64,000 nt of DNA from NCBI RefSeq assembly GCF_900100345.1, contig NZ_FMTT01000003.1:48811-112810 (forward strand). Direction: 5' to 3'. Source of the stretch: Paenibacillus tianmuensis (lineage in GTDB: Bacteria > Bacillota > Bacilli > Paenibacillales > NBRC-103111). Both the position numbers and the translations under genes were made by a program. Shown here in pieces: positions 35,324 to 43,815 of the stretch (the first letter of the stretch is position 1; every line of letters begins with the position of its first letter). The notes beneath the pieces are model-generated. The model made no database searches and was not told the origin of the DNA. It saw nothing but the letters and a program-made list of their open reading frames with translations.

Positions 35324-36169
35324 ATGACGCAGGAATGGCGATGGATTCGGTCCGGCTATGGTTCGCCGGCTTACAATATGGCGGTAGACGAAGCGATATT
35401 GACCGCGCACGGCGAAGGAGCAGCGCCGCCGACCGTGCGGTTTTACGGCTGGAATCCTCCGACACTGTCGATCGGTTATTTTCAGAAGGCGAAGGAAGAG
35501 ATCGATTTCGATGCGCTGGAGCGCGAAGGCATAGGCTTCGTCCGGCGGGCGACCGGAGGTAGGGCGGTGCTCCACGATAAGGAGCTGACGTACAGCATCA
35601 TCGTGTCCGAGAACTACCCCGGCATTCCACGAAGCGTGACGGAAGCGTATCGGGTGCTGAGCGAAGGGCTGCTGCTTGGGTTCCGCAAGCTCGGACTGGC
35701 GGCCGATATGGTGCAGCTCGAAAGCGAGGAGGACAAGAGCAAGTACGAGTCGATGGGCTCGGCGGCCTGCTTCGATTCACCTTCCTGGTACGAGCTTGTC
35801 GTGGAGGGGCGCAAGGTGGCCGGCAGCGCGCAGACCCGGCAGAAGGGCGTCGTGCTGCAGCACGGGTCGATTTTGCTCGATCTCGATGCGGACCAGTTGT
35901 TCCGGCTGCTCAGGTTCAAGAACGAACGGATCATGGAACGGATGAAGCAACAGTTTTTGCGGAAGGCGGTCGCGATCAACGATCTGCTTCGCAGCGTCGG
36001 ACAACCGCCGGCCGGGCTGGCACAGACGGAAGAGGCGTTTCTGGCCGGCATGGCCGAGGGACTGGGCATAAAGCTGGTTCCGGGAGAGCTGACCTCATAC
36101 GAGCAGGAGCTGGCGGAACGGCTGGCGGAAGAAAAATATGGCAATGAAGAATGGAACCTTCGGAGATAG
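35324..36169 (+). CDS. lipM: Octanoyl-[GcvH]:protein transferase LipM
   Basis: 281 residues. It transfers octanoate from ACP to the lipoyl domain of GcvH, the first step of lipoate assembly in Bacilli. RRATGGRAVLHDKELTYS (74-91) and the nucleophile Cys149 in AACFDSPSWYELVVEG, followed by Lys164 in GRKVAGSAQTRQ, match LipM (B. subtilis YqhM, Cys150). I start at ATG 35324, eight bases after GGGAGGG; a longer in-frame reading from 35165 runs through the preceding gene. Its terminator hairpin overlaps the stop codon. Confidence 0.93.
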   Translation: MTQEWRWIRSGYGSPAYNMAVDEAILTAHGEGAAPPTVRFYGWNPPTLSIGYFQKAKEEIDFDALEREGIGFVRRATGGRAVLHDKELTYSIIVSENYPGIPRSVTEAYRVLSEGLLLGFRKLGLAADMVQLESEEDKSKYESMGSAACFDSPSWYELVVEGRKVAGSAQTRQKGVVLQHGSILLDLDADQLFRLLRFKNERIMERMKQQFLRKAVAINDLLRSVGQPPAGLAQTEEAFLAGMAEGLGIKLVPGELTSYEQELAERLAEEKYGNEEWNLRR

Positions 36170-36187
36170 CGCTCCGAAGGTTTTTTG
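36155..36187. terminator. Terminator overlapping the lipM stop
   Basis: AACCTTCGGAG (36155-36165) pairs with CTCCGAAGGTT (36172-36182) followed by TTTT. The lipM TAG (36167-36169) is in the loop. dat converges on it from the other side. Confidence 0.9.
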
Positions 36188-36191
36188 ATAT

Positions 36192-37043
36192 TTATTGAGG
36201 GATGCAGGAGGAGATGGCCTGCTCGAAGGCTTGCTGCAGGCGGCGCGTGACCGGTCCCGGGCTGCCTGAGGCGACGGGAATGCCGTCAACGGAAATGACG
36301 GGCGTTACTTCGATGGTCGTACCAGTGACGAACGCTTCATCCGCCTGCCGGAGATCGTCCAGCGTGAACGGCGTTTCGGCAACCGGGATGCCGAGCTCGC
36401 GGGCCAGGCGCAGCGCCACGGCGCGCGTGATCCCGTGCAGGATCAAGTTGTCGGCGGGATGGGTAATGATTGCGCCTTGTTTGACGATCATCATGTTGGA
36501 GGCGCTGCACTCCGTGACCAATCCGCTGCGGTGCAATATGACGTCGTCCGCGCCTTGATCGAGCGCGTGCTGCTTCGCCAGCGTGTTGGGCAGCAGGTTG
36601 AGCGTCTTCAGGTCGCAGCGCAGCCACCGGATATCCTCCATCGTAACGACGGCGATGCCCTGCTGCATCGTGCGAACGGGACGCTTCAGCTCGGTCGTAT
36701 AAGCCATAAGGACAGGTTCGGCATCAGCGGGAATCGCATGGGATCTAGGCGCCGTACCGCGGGTGATCTGGAGGTAAACGGTGCCTTCGATGAGCGAGTT
36801 TGCGGCGATTAATTGTTCCAACTGCTTTTGCAATTCGCTTGACGCAGCGGGCAAGTCTATGCGGACGGCAGCCGCCGTGCGCTCCAACCGCTTGAAATGC
36901 GCCTCGGCTTCGAACAATTTGCCTCCGTAGACGCGGAATACTTCATAGATGCCGTCGCCGAAATAGTACCCGCGATCGTCCGGCGAGACGCGAACTTCTT
37001 CCTTGGGAACGAGTCTGTCTTGGATCAAGTAAATCGGAGTCAT
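36192..37043 (-). CDS. dat: D-amino-acid aminotransferase
   Basis: 283 residues, fold-type IV PLP enzyme. Lys146 in CDLKTLNLLPN forms the Schiff base. YYFGDGIYEVFRVYGGKLF at the N-terminus, the TRGTAPRSH carboxylate-binding stretch (94-102) and ECSASNMMIVK plus GITR for the PLP phosphate identify DAAT rather than a branched-chain enzyme. It makes D-glutamate/D-alanine for peptidoglycan. A branched-chain or 4-amino-4-deoxychorismate activity is the alternative and is less likely. Confidence 0.92.
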   Translation of the reverse strand: MTPIYLIQDRLVPKEEVRVSPDDRGYYFGDGIYEVFRVYGGKLFEAEAHFKRLERTAAAVRIDLPAASSELQKQLEQLIAANSLIEGTVYLQITRGTAPRSHAIPADAEPVLMAYTTELKRPVRTMQQGIAVVTMEDIRWLRCDLKTLNLLPNTLAKQHALDQGADDVILHRSGLVTECSASNMMIVKQGAIITHPADNLILHGITRAVALRLARELGIPVAETPFTLDDLRQADEAFVTGTTIEVTPVISVDGIPVASGSPGPVTRRLQQAFEQAISSCIPQ

Positions 37044-37356
37044 GGGTACACCTCCCGTATCATGTAGGTTTTGGAAAATGGGAACATATGTTTGATAATA
37101 CTGCTGAATACGGTTATACTATTACTAGACTAACAATCGGCTGAATCATTGTCAAAACGAAGCAAAGGGCAGATTTTCAAGGTTGGTTTCAACATGTTTT
37201 TGGGCGTACATAGATCCAGTTTTCCGTTAACTTAGGCCGGTTTTGTCGAAAAAGATGAATAGTTCATCAACAAAAAAGAGAGCCTGACCGCGAAAAAAGA
37301 AGCTATCGGGCTTGTATTCCTTACTACACCGTTAAATCCGCTTTTTGCCTATTCGT

Positions 37357-37407
37357 AACACAATATATTGTGTTGTATAATGAATTTCGCATACCATATA
37401 TTGTGAT
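37357..37407 (+). promoter_or_regulatory. Two NrdR boxes upstream of nrdJ
   Basis: AACACAATATATTGTGTT (37357-37374) is a perfect palindrome containing the NrdR consensus ACACWATATATWGTGT. A second, weaker box ATACCATATATTGTGA is at 37391-37406. Centres are 33 bp apart, about three helical turns. A TATAAT lies at 37376-37381 between them, so NrdR binding would block initiation. The rest of the 398-base gap 37044-37441 shows no gene. Confidence 0.9.
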
Positions 37408-37441
37408 TCATCTTTGAAAATATTTCCGGGAGGTTGTTGTT

Positions 37442-40036
37442 TTGAAGACCATGCAGCAGACCAAATTGGAAGGCTTAAGCGAAAAAATATTTCTTGACCG
37501 TTATGCGATGAAGGATGCCGATACCCGCAATACGAAGGTGGGAGATACGGTACTGGTGCTGACGAAGGACGATCCGAAGTTTCCGGCCAAGGAAGTAGGG
37601 GAAGTCATTGAACGTCAAGGAACCCAGGTCAAAGTCAAGCTGCGGAGCGGAGAGGTTGTCGATTCCTCCGTCGAGAAGCTGACGCTGACGCTGGAAAAAA
37701 CGCCGCAGCAGATGTGGGACCGCTTGGCCGCTGCCATGGCTTCCGTGGAAGCAACTCCGGAGAAACGCAAGGAATGGACGGACAAGTTCCGTTACGTGCT
37801 CGATAACTGGAAGCTTGTGCCCGGCGGGCGGATCGCCGCGGGAGCGGACGCAAGCGACGAATTGACGCTGTTCAACTGCTATGTCATCCCGTCCCCGCAT
37901 GACAGCCGCGGAGGTATCATGGCGACGCTGTCCGAAATGACGGAAATTATGGCGCGCGGAGGCGGCGTCGGGATTAACCTGTCCTCGCTTCGTCCGCGGC
38001 GTTCCGTTGTCAAAGGCGTCAACGGTTCTTCGAGCGGCGCGGTGTCATGGGGCGGACTGTTCAGCTACACGACCGGCTTGATCGAACAGGGCGGAAGCCG
38101 CCGCGGCGCGCTGATGCTGATGATCAACGACTGGCATCCGGACGTGGTCGATTTTATTACCGTGAAGCAAACGATGGGCCAGATCACGAACGCCAACTTG
38201 TCCGTATGCGTCAGCAACGGTTTTATGAAGGCGGTCAAAGAGGATCTGGATTGGGAATTGGTCTATCCGGATACGACCGACCCCGAATATGACGAGCTGT
38301 GGGACGGCGATTTGGACAAGTGGAGAAAGACCGGTAAAAAAATAAACCATTACCGTACGATCAAAGCGCGCGACGTATGGCATACGATTATCGAATCCGC
38401 ATGGAAATCGGCGGAACCCGGGGTCGTATTTATGGAATATTACAACCAGATGTCCAACAGCTGGTATTTCAACCCGATCATCTGCACGAACCCTTGCGGC
38501 GAGCAGGGATTGCCGGCGTGGGGCGTATGCAATCTGTCCGCGATCAACCTGTCCAAGTTTTACGATGAGCATAATCACGACATGGCTTGGGACGAGCTTG
38601 CGGAGGTCGTCCGTTATTCCACGCGTTTTCTGGATAACGTTATTGACAAAACGCCGTATCACTTCGAACAAAACCGGGTGAACCAGCAGGACGAGCGCCG
38701 TGTCGGACTCGGCTCCATGGGTCTTGCCGAGCTGATGATTAAGCTGGGTATCCGCTACGGCAGTCCGGAATCGCTCGAATTCCTCGATAAGCTGTACGGC
38801 TTCATGGCGAAGGAAGCGTACTTGGCGTCTGCCGATATCGCGGAAGAGAAAGGCTCCTTCAAGCAGTTCGAAGCGGAACCGTTCCTGCAGAGCGGCTTCA
38901 TGAAGCATATGACGTCCGTCTTCCCGGAAGTGGGCGCCGCCATCCAGCAGAAGGGCATGCGCAACGTAACGGTCATTACGCAGGCACCGACGGGCAGCAC
39001 GGGAACGATGGTGGGCACCTCGACAGGGATCGAGCCGTACTTTGCGTTCGAGTACTACCGTCAAAGCCGTCTCGGCTTCGACAAGCAGTACGTGCCGATT
39101 GCTCAGGAATGGAAGGATCAGCATCCGAACGAAGAGCTGCCGGACTATTTCGTTACCGCCATGGATTTGTCCGCGGAAAATCATATTCGCGCACAGGCCG
39201 CCATTCAAAAATGGGTGGACAGCTCAATCTCCAAGACGGCGAACTGCCCGTCCGACTTTACGGTTGAAGAAACGAAGCAGCTGTACGAGCTTGCCTTCGA
39301 TCTGGGCTGCAAAGGCGTGACGATTTATCGGGACGGCAGCCGCGACGTGCAGGTGCTGAGCACGGACAAGAAGGAAGAGAAGGCTGCGGAGGCGAAACCG
39401 GCAGCACAGCCGGCCGCGGCTGAGCCCGCTGCGGGCGAGGAGAAGTCTCTCACCAACCTGTCCCAATCGCTGGCAGTCAACATTGACGCCAAGACGGAGC
39501 AGGTGTTCGACAAGGAATACAAACGCCGTCCGCAGGCTCTACGCGGGGCGACATATAAATTCAATACCCCGTTCGGGATGGCTTACATTACGATTAACGA
39601 TATGAACGGCAGCCCGAGCGAAATTTTCTTGAACGTAGGCAAAGCAGGTTCTGACGTCTTCGCGATGTCCGAAGCGCTGGGACGCGTCTGCTCGCTGTTT
39701 CTGCGCTACGGCGACCATGGCAACAAGGTGCAGCTGCTGATCAAGCACCTCAAGGGCATCGGCGGCTCCGGCGCGATCGGCTTCGGCGCAAACCGCGTCG
39801 AATCGATTGCCGACGCCGTCGCCAAAGCGCTCGAAATGCACGGCGATTTCTCCGAAAGCGCGGATGACTACATCACCGCCACGCAGGAGGTCGTGATGGA
39901 AACGACCGCTCAATACGCGGTAACACGCAGCGCGGCCACGTCTCTTGACCTGTGCCCGTCCTGCGGCTCGGCTTCGCTGATTAACACCGAAGGTTGTAAA
40001 AGTTGCAGCAACTGCGGCTACAGCCGTTGCAGCTAG
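37442..40036 (+). CDS. nrdJ: Class II adenosylcobalamin-dependent ribonucleotide reductase
   Basis: 864 residues. The core shows FNCYVIPSPHDSRGGI (first redox Cys), the GGGVGINLSSLRPR loop, TNPCGEQGL(x)AWGVCNLSAINL (radical Cys and Glu) and ITQAPTGSTGTMVGTSTGIEPYFA. The tail has a TSCPAD-like extension, an alanine/proline-rich linker (about 645-665) and a C-terminal zinc ribbon (CPSCGSASL, CKSCSNCGYSRC). It needs no oxygen and takes the radical from vitamin B12. The TTG start lies eight bases after GGGAGG. Two NrdR boxes control it. No cobalamin riboswitch was recognised upstream. Confidence 0.96.
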   Translation: MKTMQQTKLEGLSEKIFLDRYAMKDADTRNTKVGDTVLVLTKDDPKFPAKEVGEVIERQGTQVKVKLRSGEVVDSSVEKLTLTLEKTPQQMWDRLAAAMASVEATPEKRKEWTDKFRYVLDNWKLVPGGRIAAGADASDELTLFNCYVIPSPHDSRGGIMATLSEMTEIMARGGGVGINLSSLRPRRSVVKGVNGSSSGAVSWGGLFSYTTGLIEQGGSRRGALMLMINDWHPDVVDFITVKQTMGQITNANLSVCVSNGFMKAVKEDLDWELVYPDTTDPEYDELWDGDLDKWRKTGKKINHYRTIKARDVWHTIIESAWKSAEPGVVFMEYYNQMSNSWYFNPIICTNPCGEQGLPAWGVCNLSAINLSKFYDEHNHDMAWDELAEVVRYSTRFLDNVIDKTPYHFEQNRVNQQDERRVGLGSMGLAELMIKLGIRYGSPESLEFLDKLYGFMAKEAYLASADIAEEKGSFKQFEAEPFLQSGFMKHMTSVFPEVGAAIQQKGMRNVTVITQAPTGSTGTMVGTSTGIEPYFAFEYYRQSRLGFDKQYVPIAQEWKDQHPNEELPDYFVTAMDLSAENHIRAQAAIQKWVDSSISKTANCPSDFTVEETKQLYELAFDLGCKGVTIYRDGSRDVQVLSTDKKEEKAAEAKPAAQPAAAEPAAGEEKSLTNLSQSLAVNIDAKTEQVFDKEYKRRPQALRGATYKFNTPFGMAYITINDMNGSPSEIFLNVGKAGSDVFAMSEALGRVCSLFLRYGDHGNKVQLLIKHLKGIGGSGAIGFGANRVESIADAVAKALEMHGDFSESADDYITATQEVVMETTAQYAVTRSAATSLDLCPSCGSASLINTEGCKSCSNCGYSRCS

Positions 40037-40066
40037 AAAAGAGGCCTTCGGGCCTCTTTTCTCTTT
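40035..40066 (+). terminator. nrdJ terminator with UUCG loop
   Basis: AGAAAAGAGGCC-TTCG-GGCCTCTTTTCT (40035-40062) is a perfect 12 bp stem followed by CTTTT. It overlaps the nrdJ stop codon. Confidence 0.92.
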
Positions 40067-40085
40067 TGTGTGTGAGTTGTAATTA

Positions 40086-40150
40086 AAAATGTCGCTGATT
40101 TGAGGATAAAATGTCGTTGAGTTGGAACATAAATGTCGCTGGCCCGTGAG
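40086..40150. repeat. Three 22-bp direct repeats, possible transposon end
   Basis: ATGTCG-C/T-TG occurs at 40089, 40111 and 40133, exactly 22 bases apart, each preceded by AAA or TAA. Regular 22-bp spacing of short sites beginning TGTCG resembles the transposase-binding arrays at the ends of Tn7/Mu-type elements. No transposase of that type is in the window, so this is at most a scar. Confidence 0.45.
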
Positions 40151-40220
40151 AATGCTTTTTTGGGCATCACTGATATAATTTGTCCTTTGTCGTCCAGAGC
40201 CTGGCTGAAGGTGCTTCGGG

Positions 40221-40341
40221 TTGAACGAGGCACTGGTGCAAAAGCTCAAATGGAGAAGAAATTCTCAAACATCGTAAACTGCGCACCGACAGCACCGTCG
40301 TGGAATCCGACATTCATCACCCGACGGATGTCACGTTAATA
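40221..40341 (+). pseudogene. DDE transposase fragment (frameshifted)
   Basis: LNEALVQKLK (from 40221) and, in another frame from 40258, EILKHRKLRTDSTVVESDIHHPTDVTLI match the RTDTTVVETxIHYPTD block of IS5/ISNCY-like transposases. Both ends are missing and a frameshift separates the two parts. The remainder of 40342-40772 shows no gene; a GGCGCATAAAA direct repeat (40349, 40402) flanks part of it. Confidence 0.7.
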
Positions 40342-40772
40342 CTGTGGAGGCGCATAAAACGATTTTTTAAAAGCTTGTTGAAAAGAAAATTCTGGCTGCA
40401 GGGCGCATAAAAGCATGTTGACACTGCCAATCGGGATGATCTATGCTGAAACTTAAATTAGGCCTATATATCTTTTTGCCAACTCTATAAACCGGATGTC
40501 TATTCTTCGAACAAGGAATACGTGTCAGGGCCTGATCCACCGAAACAGTCGGACGAACTGTTCTGTCCTTACAATCGTTCAAAAATGAAATCGCTTACAA
40601 AAATGTCAAAATGCCTCTTCTGGGGAACGGCAAAGCAACGAAGCAAACACGATTGTATACAAAACATAATACTTGGAATAATACTTGGTATTCGCCTTAG
40701 CAGGCCTTCTTCGGCATCATTTACAAGTTGTGCGAATTGTTGGGATGTTTTAACTCAAAGCCGCTAGTGATA

Positions 40773-40818
40773 AGGCGGGTGGGTTAATCCCACCGGTACA
40801 CGAGCGAACTTCCCGCCT
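40773..40818 (+). other. Nested hairpin upstream of the Crp-type gene
   Basis: AGGCGG (40773-40778) pairs with CCGCCT (40813-40818) and encloses GTGGG-TTAAT-CCCAC (40779-40793). The loop between, about 20 bases, has GGTACACGAGCG. No U-tract follows, so it is not a plain terminator. It does not match a riboswitch class I know. Confidence 0.4.
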
Positions 40819-40877
40819 GCGCTGCTTTGAATCTTGGCGCTTTATCAGTTTTATCAGTAAGGGAGTGCATAGAAGGT

Positions 40878-41546
40878 ATGCAACATGCTTTTCATGAAGC
40901 ATTTTTTCCCCGTCGATTCGGTCCGCTGCCGCCGGAAGTCAGTCAGCTTGTTAAACTCAAAATATTCGGGAAGGGGAGTATCATTGTTCAACAGGGTGAA
41001 CCTGCGCAACACTTCTATTATGTGCATTCCGGTCAAGTGAAGGCATCGATCCTCAGATACGACGGTACGGAGAAAGTAGTCGCCTTTGCTGAGCCCGGTC
41101 AGTATTTCGCCGATGTTCCATTTTTTCAACAAGTTAATCATTGGTATAAATGCGAAGCGGTGGAACCCACTCAAGTAAGTGAGTTTTCTCAGGCTATGAT
41201 GGAGATGATCATGCGGGCTCGACCGGATTTTGTCCTCACGTTGATGCAATCAATGGCGCATAAAGTTTGGATGCTCAGCAACCAGATGATGTCTTTGACC
41301 TTTGACCCGTTCGAAGTGCGGTTGGCTCGTATTTTGCTTGAAATTCTACGCTGGAGACCGAAGGGGACTCGCTCGCTGTCAATAACACATCAGGAGCTGT
41401 CGTCCTTGGTGGGCACATCCAGGGTAATGGTGACGAGGGTGCTTAACGAATGGCGGGAGCGCGGAATCGTTCAGATGCGCAAGGGGGAAGTATGCATTAT
41501 TGATATGCCGGCGCTTGAACGGACGGCAGAGCTGGGAGCGGAATAA
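40878..41546 (+). CDS. Crp/Fnr-family transcriptional regulator
   Basis: About 222 residues. A cyclic-nucleotide-binding-like beta-roll (about 20-110; FGKGSIIVQQGEPAQHFYYVHSGQVKAS) is followed by the long dimer helix and an HTH (SITHQELSSLVGTSRVMVTRVLNEWRERGIV). No N-terminal cysteine cluster is present, so it is not an Fe-S Fnr. The start is uncertain; upstream TTG 40827 is in frame. It is followed by a terminator and then the hydantoinase cluster, of which it is the likely regulator. Confidence 0.87.
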   Translation: MQHAFHEAFFPRRFGPLPPEVSQLVKLKIFGKGSIIVQQGEPAQHFYYVHSGQVKASILRYDGTEKVVAFAEPGQYFADVPFFQQVNHWYKCEAVEPTQVSEFSQAMMEMIMRARPDFVLTLMQSMAHKVWMLSNQMMSLTFDPFEVRLARILLEILRWRPKGTRSLSITHQELSSLVGTSRVMVTRVLNEWRERGIVQMRKGEVCIIDMPALERTAELGAE

Positions 41547-41553
41547 ATAACCG

Positions 41554-41598
41554 GCGTCCTTACTCTGAAGCAGTCCTAAGTGCCGGACGCTTTTTTTT
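41554..41598 (+). terminator. Terminator after the Crp-type gene
   Basis: GCGTCC (41554-41559) pairs with GGACGC (41585-41590), followed by eight T. Confidence 0.8.
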
Positions 41599-41677
41599 AT
41601 CGGTATGTAAGTAAGTAACAGATACAGTAGCCATTGTTATGGTACAGTGTTTTCAAGCAGACGCAGACGAATTAAAA

Positions 41678-41691
41678 TGTAACCGCTTACT
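41678..41691 (+). promoter_or_regulatory. cre-like site upstream of hyuA
   Basis: TGTAACCGCTTACT matches TGWAANCGNTNWCA at 13 of 14 positions. It lies 41 bases before hyuA, where CcpA would repress a catabolic operon when better carbon is present. Confidence 0.55.
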
Positions 41692-41731
41692 GTCTCTGCA
41701 TTCAGCAAGATTTTAGAAGGGAGAGGATTTA

Positions 41732-43798
41732 ATGAGTTGGCGCATTGGTATCGACACAGGAGGCACTTTCACAGATTTGGTCGCGTTGAACGACGAGACG
41801 GGCGAAGAGAAGGTATTCAAAACATCAAGCACCCCCGATGACCCGTCTCGCGCATTCCTTACCGCAGTGCAGGGAGTAATGAAGGAGCTTGGCGTGGAGG
41901 CTTCCGACATTTCCATGCTTCTGCACGGTACGACGGTAGCTACCAACGCCGTATTGGAGTCAAAGTACTCTCGTCTCGGCCTTATCGTCACCCACGGATA
42001 CCGCGACATGCTCGAGGTAGCCCGTCAGAACGTGCCCGGGGAGTTTGGCGCAATCACGTGGTGGATTAAGCCTGCCAGAGTTGTACCGCTTGAGCTTGTA
42101 CGCGAGGTTAAAGGCAGACTTAACTACAAAGGCGAAGAACTGCTGCCGTTGGATGAGGATCAAATTCGACTGACAGCGCGTGAGTATCGTGAACTGGGCG
42201 TAAAAGCGATAGCCATATCATTCATCCACTCGTATCGAAATCCTGTACATGAGGAACGCGCACGTGAACTCATCCTGGAAGAATACCCGGAATGTTTTGT
42301 GTCTACGTCTGCCGATGTCATTCGTGAATATCGGGAATATGAACGGACATTAACGACGTGCTTAAATACCGGCTTAATGCCGCTTCTTTCCACTTATTTA
42401 GACAAGCTTAGCGACCGTATTCATGAGGCTGGCGCGTCGGCACCGTTGTTTGTAATGAAGTCTAGCGGTGGAGTTGCCACTGCAAACGAGCTGATCAAAC
42501 GCCCTATTGCAGCTTCGCTCTCCGGACCGGCCGCCGGTATTATTGCTGCTGCCGCCATCTCCGCTGCAGCAGGCATTCATGACGTATTGACGCTCGATAT
42601 GGGCGGCACCAGTACCGATATGGCTCTCATAGAGGGCGGTATTCCCAGGTTGCTGAATGAGGGGAAAATTGATATTTACGATATCAAATCTCCGATGATC
42701 GATATGACTACCGTCGGTGCCGGAGGCGGATCTATCGCTTGGTTAAGCGGCAATAAGTCGCTTCGTATCGGTCCGCAAAGCGCAGGCGCTAGTCCGGGTC
42801 CGGTATGCTATGGACGAGGCGGCCAAGAGCCTACGATAACGGATGCAAACATCGTCCTCGGCCGTATTCCGCCTTATCTGCTGGGTGGCTCCATGAAGTT
42901 GGATCGTCAAGCTGCCTATGATGCGATCAAGTCTAAGATTGCCGATCCCCTCGGCCTTTCCGTTGAAAAAGCGGCAGCTGGTATTCTCGAGCTCACCACG
43001 CAAAGTATTGCAGCCGGCATCCGCGTCGTTTCCGTCCGGCGCGGACGCGACCCGCGCAACTATGCATTGTTTGCATTCGGAGGAGCGGGAGGCCTTCTGG
43101 CTTCTCCAGTAGCCAAAGCGTTGGACATGAGAACGATTCTTGTACCAACCGCACCGGGCGCAACAGCGGCCGCCGGGTTATTATACTCGGACGTACGCGT
43201 CGATCACGTCATTACTGACGTGCAGAGTGAAGACATGCTGGATATGGAGCGGTTAAACGATGAGTTCAAACAGTTGCGCGAACGAGTCATGGATGATCTC
43301 GAACAGCAAGGGTTTGGCTCGGAACGTGTCCAGCTTCAAGCATTTCTAGATATGCGTTATGTCGGTCAGGCATTCGAGATTCGCGTCTCACTACCGATTG
43401 AACATCAGGCGGTGACTAGCGCAATTCACAGTGCCTTGAAGAACTTCCATGCCATACACGAAAATCAATACGGCTACGCCTATGAAAATAAAACTCTGGT
43501 TGAAATCGTCAATATCGGTGTTACCGGCTTCGGCTTGCTGGCTCCGCCCAGCCTACGTCCGAAAGCGGTTTCGAATAAGCAGTGGAGTGACCTGCTCAAA
43601 GGAGTGCGCCAATTATACATCAGCGAAACTTCCAGTTATGTGGATTGCCCGGTGTACGAGCGCCCCATGGAGCCTATGGCTGAACCGCTTGCAGGTCCGG
43701 CCGTCATTACGCAATACGACACGACGACGGTAGTCGAGCCCGGCTGGACGGTCCATGTGAACGAATACGGACACCTGCTTATTACACGGGAAGTTTAA
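41732..43798 (+). CDS. hyuA: Hydantoinase/oxoprolinase family, A subunit (HyuA)
   Basis: 688 residues. ASKHA-type phosphate motifs IDTGGTFTD (7-15) and LDMGGTSTD (about 288-296) bind ATP, and GGGSIAW and AFGGAGG further on are family hallmarks. HyuA-type subunits phosphorylate a lactam or imide carbonyl before hydrolysis or carboxylation, as in N-methylhydantoinase, 5-oxoprolinase and acetophenone carboxylase. It is encoded just before its B subunit and needs it. The exact ring substrate is not readable. It is the first gene of the island's operon. Confidence 0.93.
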   Translation: MSWRIGIDTGGTFTDLVALNDETGEEKVFKTSSTPDDPSRAFLTAVQGVMKELGVEASDISMLLHGTTVATNAVLESKYSRLGLIVTHGYRDMLEVARQNVPGEFGAITWWIKPARVVPLELVREVKGRLNYKGEELLPLDEDQIRLTAREYRELGVKAIAISFIHSYRNPVHEERARELILEEYPECFVSTSADVIREYREYERTLTTCLNTGLMPLLSTYLDKLSDRIHEAGASAPLFVMKSSGGVATANELIKRPIAASLSGPAAGIIAAAAISAAAGIHDVLTLDMGGTSTDMALIEGGIPRLLNEGKIDIYDIKSPMIDMTTVGAGGGSIAWLSGNKSLRIGPQSAGASPGPVCYGRGGQEPTITDANIVLGRIPPYLLGGSMKLDRQAAYDAIKSKIADPLGLSVEKAAAGILELTTQSIAAGIRVVSVRRGRDPRNYALFAFGGAGGLLASPVAKALDMRTILVPTAPGATAAAGLLYSDVRVDHVITDVQSEDMLDMERLNDEFKQLRERVMDDLEQQGFGSERVQLQAFLDMRYVGQAFEIRVSLPIEHQAVTSAIHSALKNFHAIHENQYGYAYENKTLVEIVNIGVTGFGLLAPPSLRPKAVSNKQWSDLLKGVRQLYISETSSYVDCPVYERPMEPMAEPLAGPAVITQYDTTTVVEPGWTVHVNEYGHLLITREV

Positions 43799-43815
43799 GG
43801 GAGGGAATGTTCACT

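Noticed and set aside
37044..37441. Cobalamin riboswitch upstream of the B12-dependent reductase
   Set aside because: No B12-box or long structured leader was recognised. The NrdR boxes explain regulation.
38045..39208. Long open frame (387 codons) on the minus strand antisense to nrdJ
   Set aside because: It lies entirely within a highly conserved gene in the complementary codon phase, has no family features and no ribosome site. It is a composition shadow.
40086..40150. Minimal CRISPR array
   Set aside because: Repeats are short and imperfect, spaced by helical phase with no unique spacers of usual length, and no cas genes are nearby.
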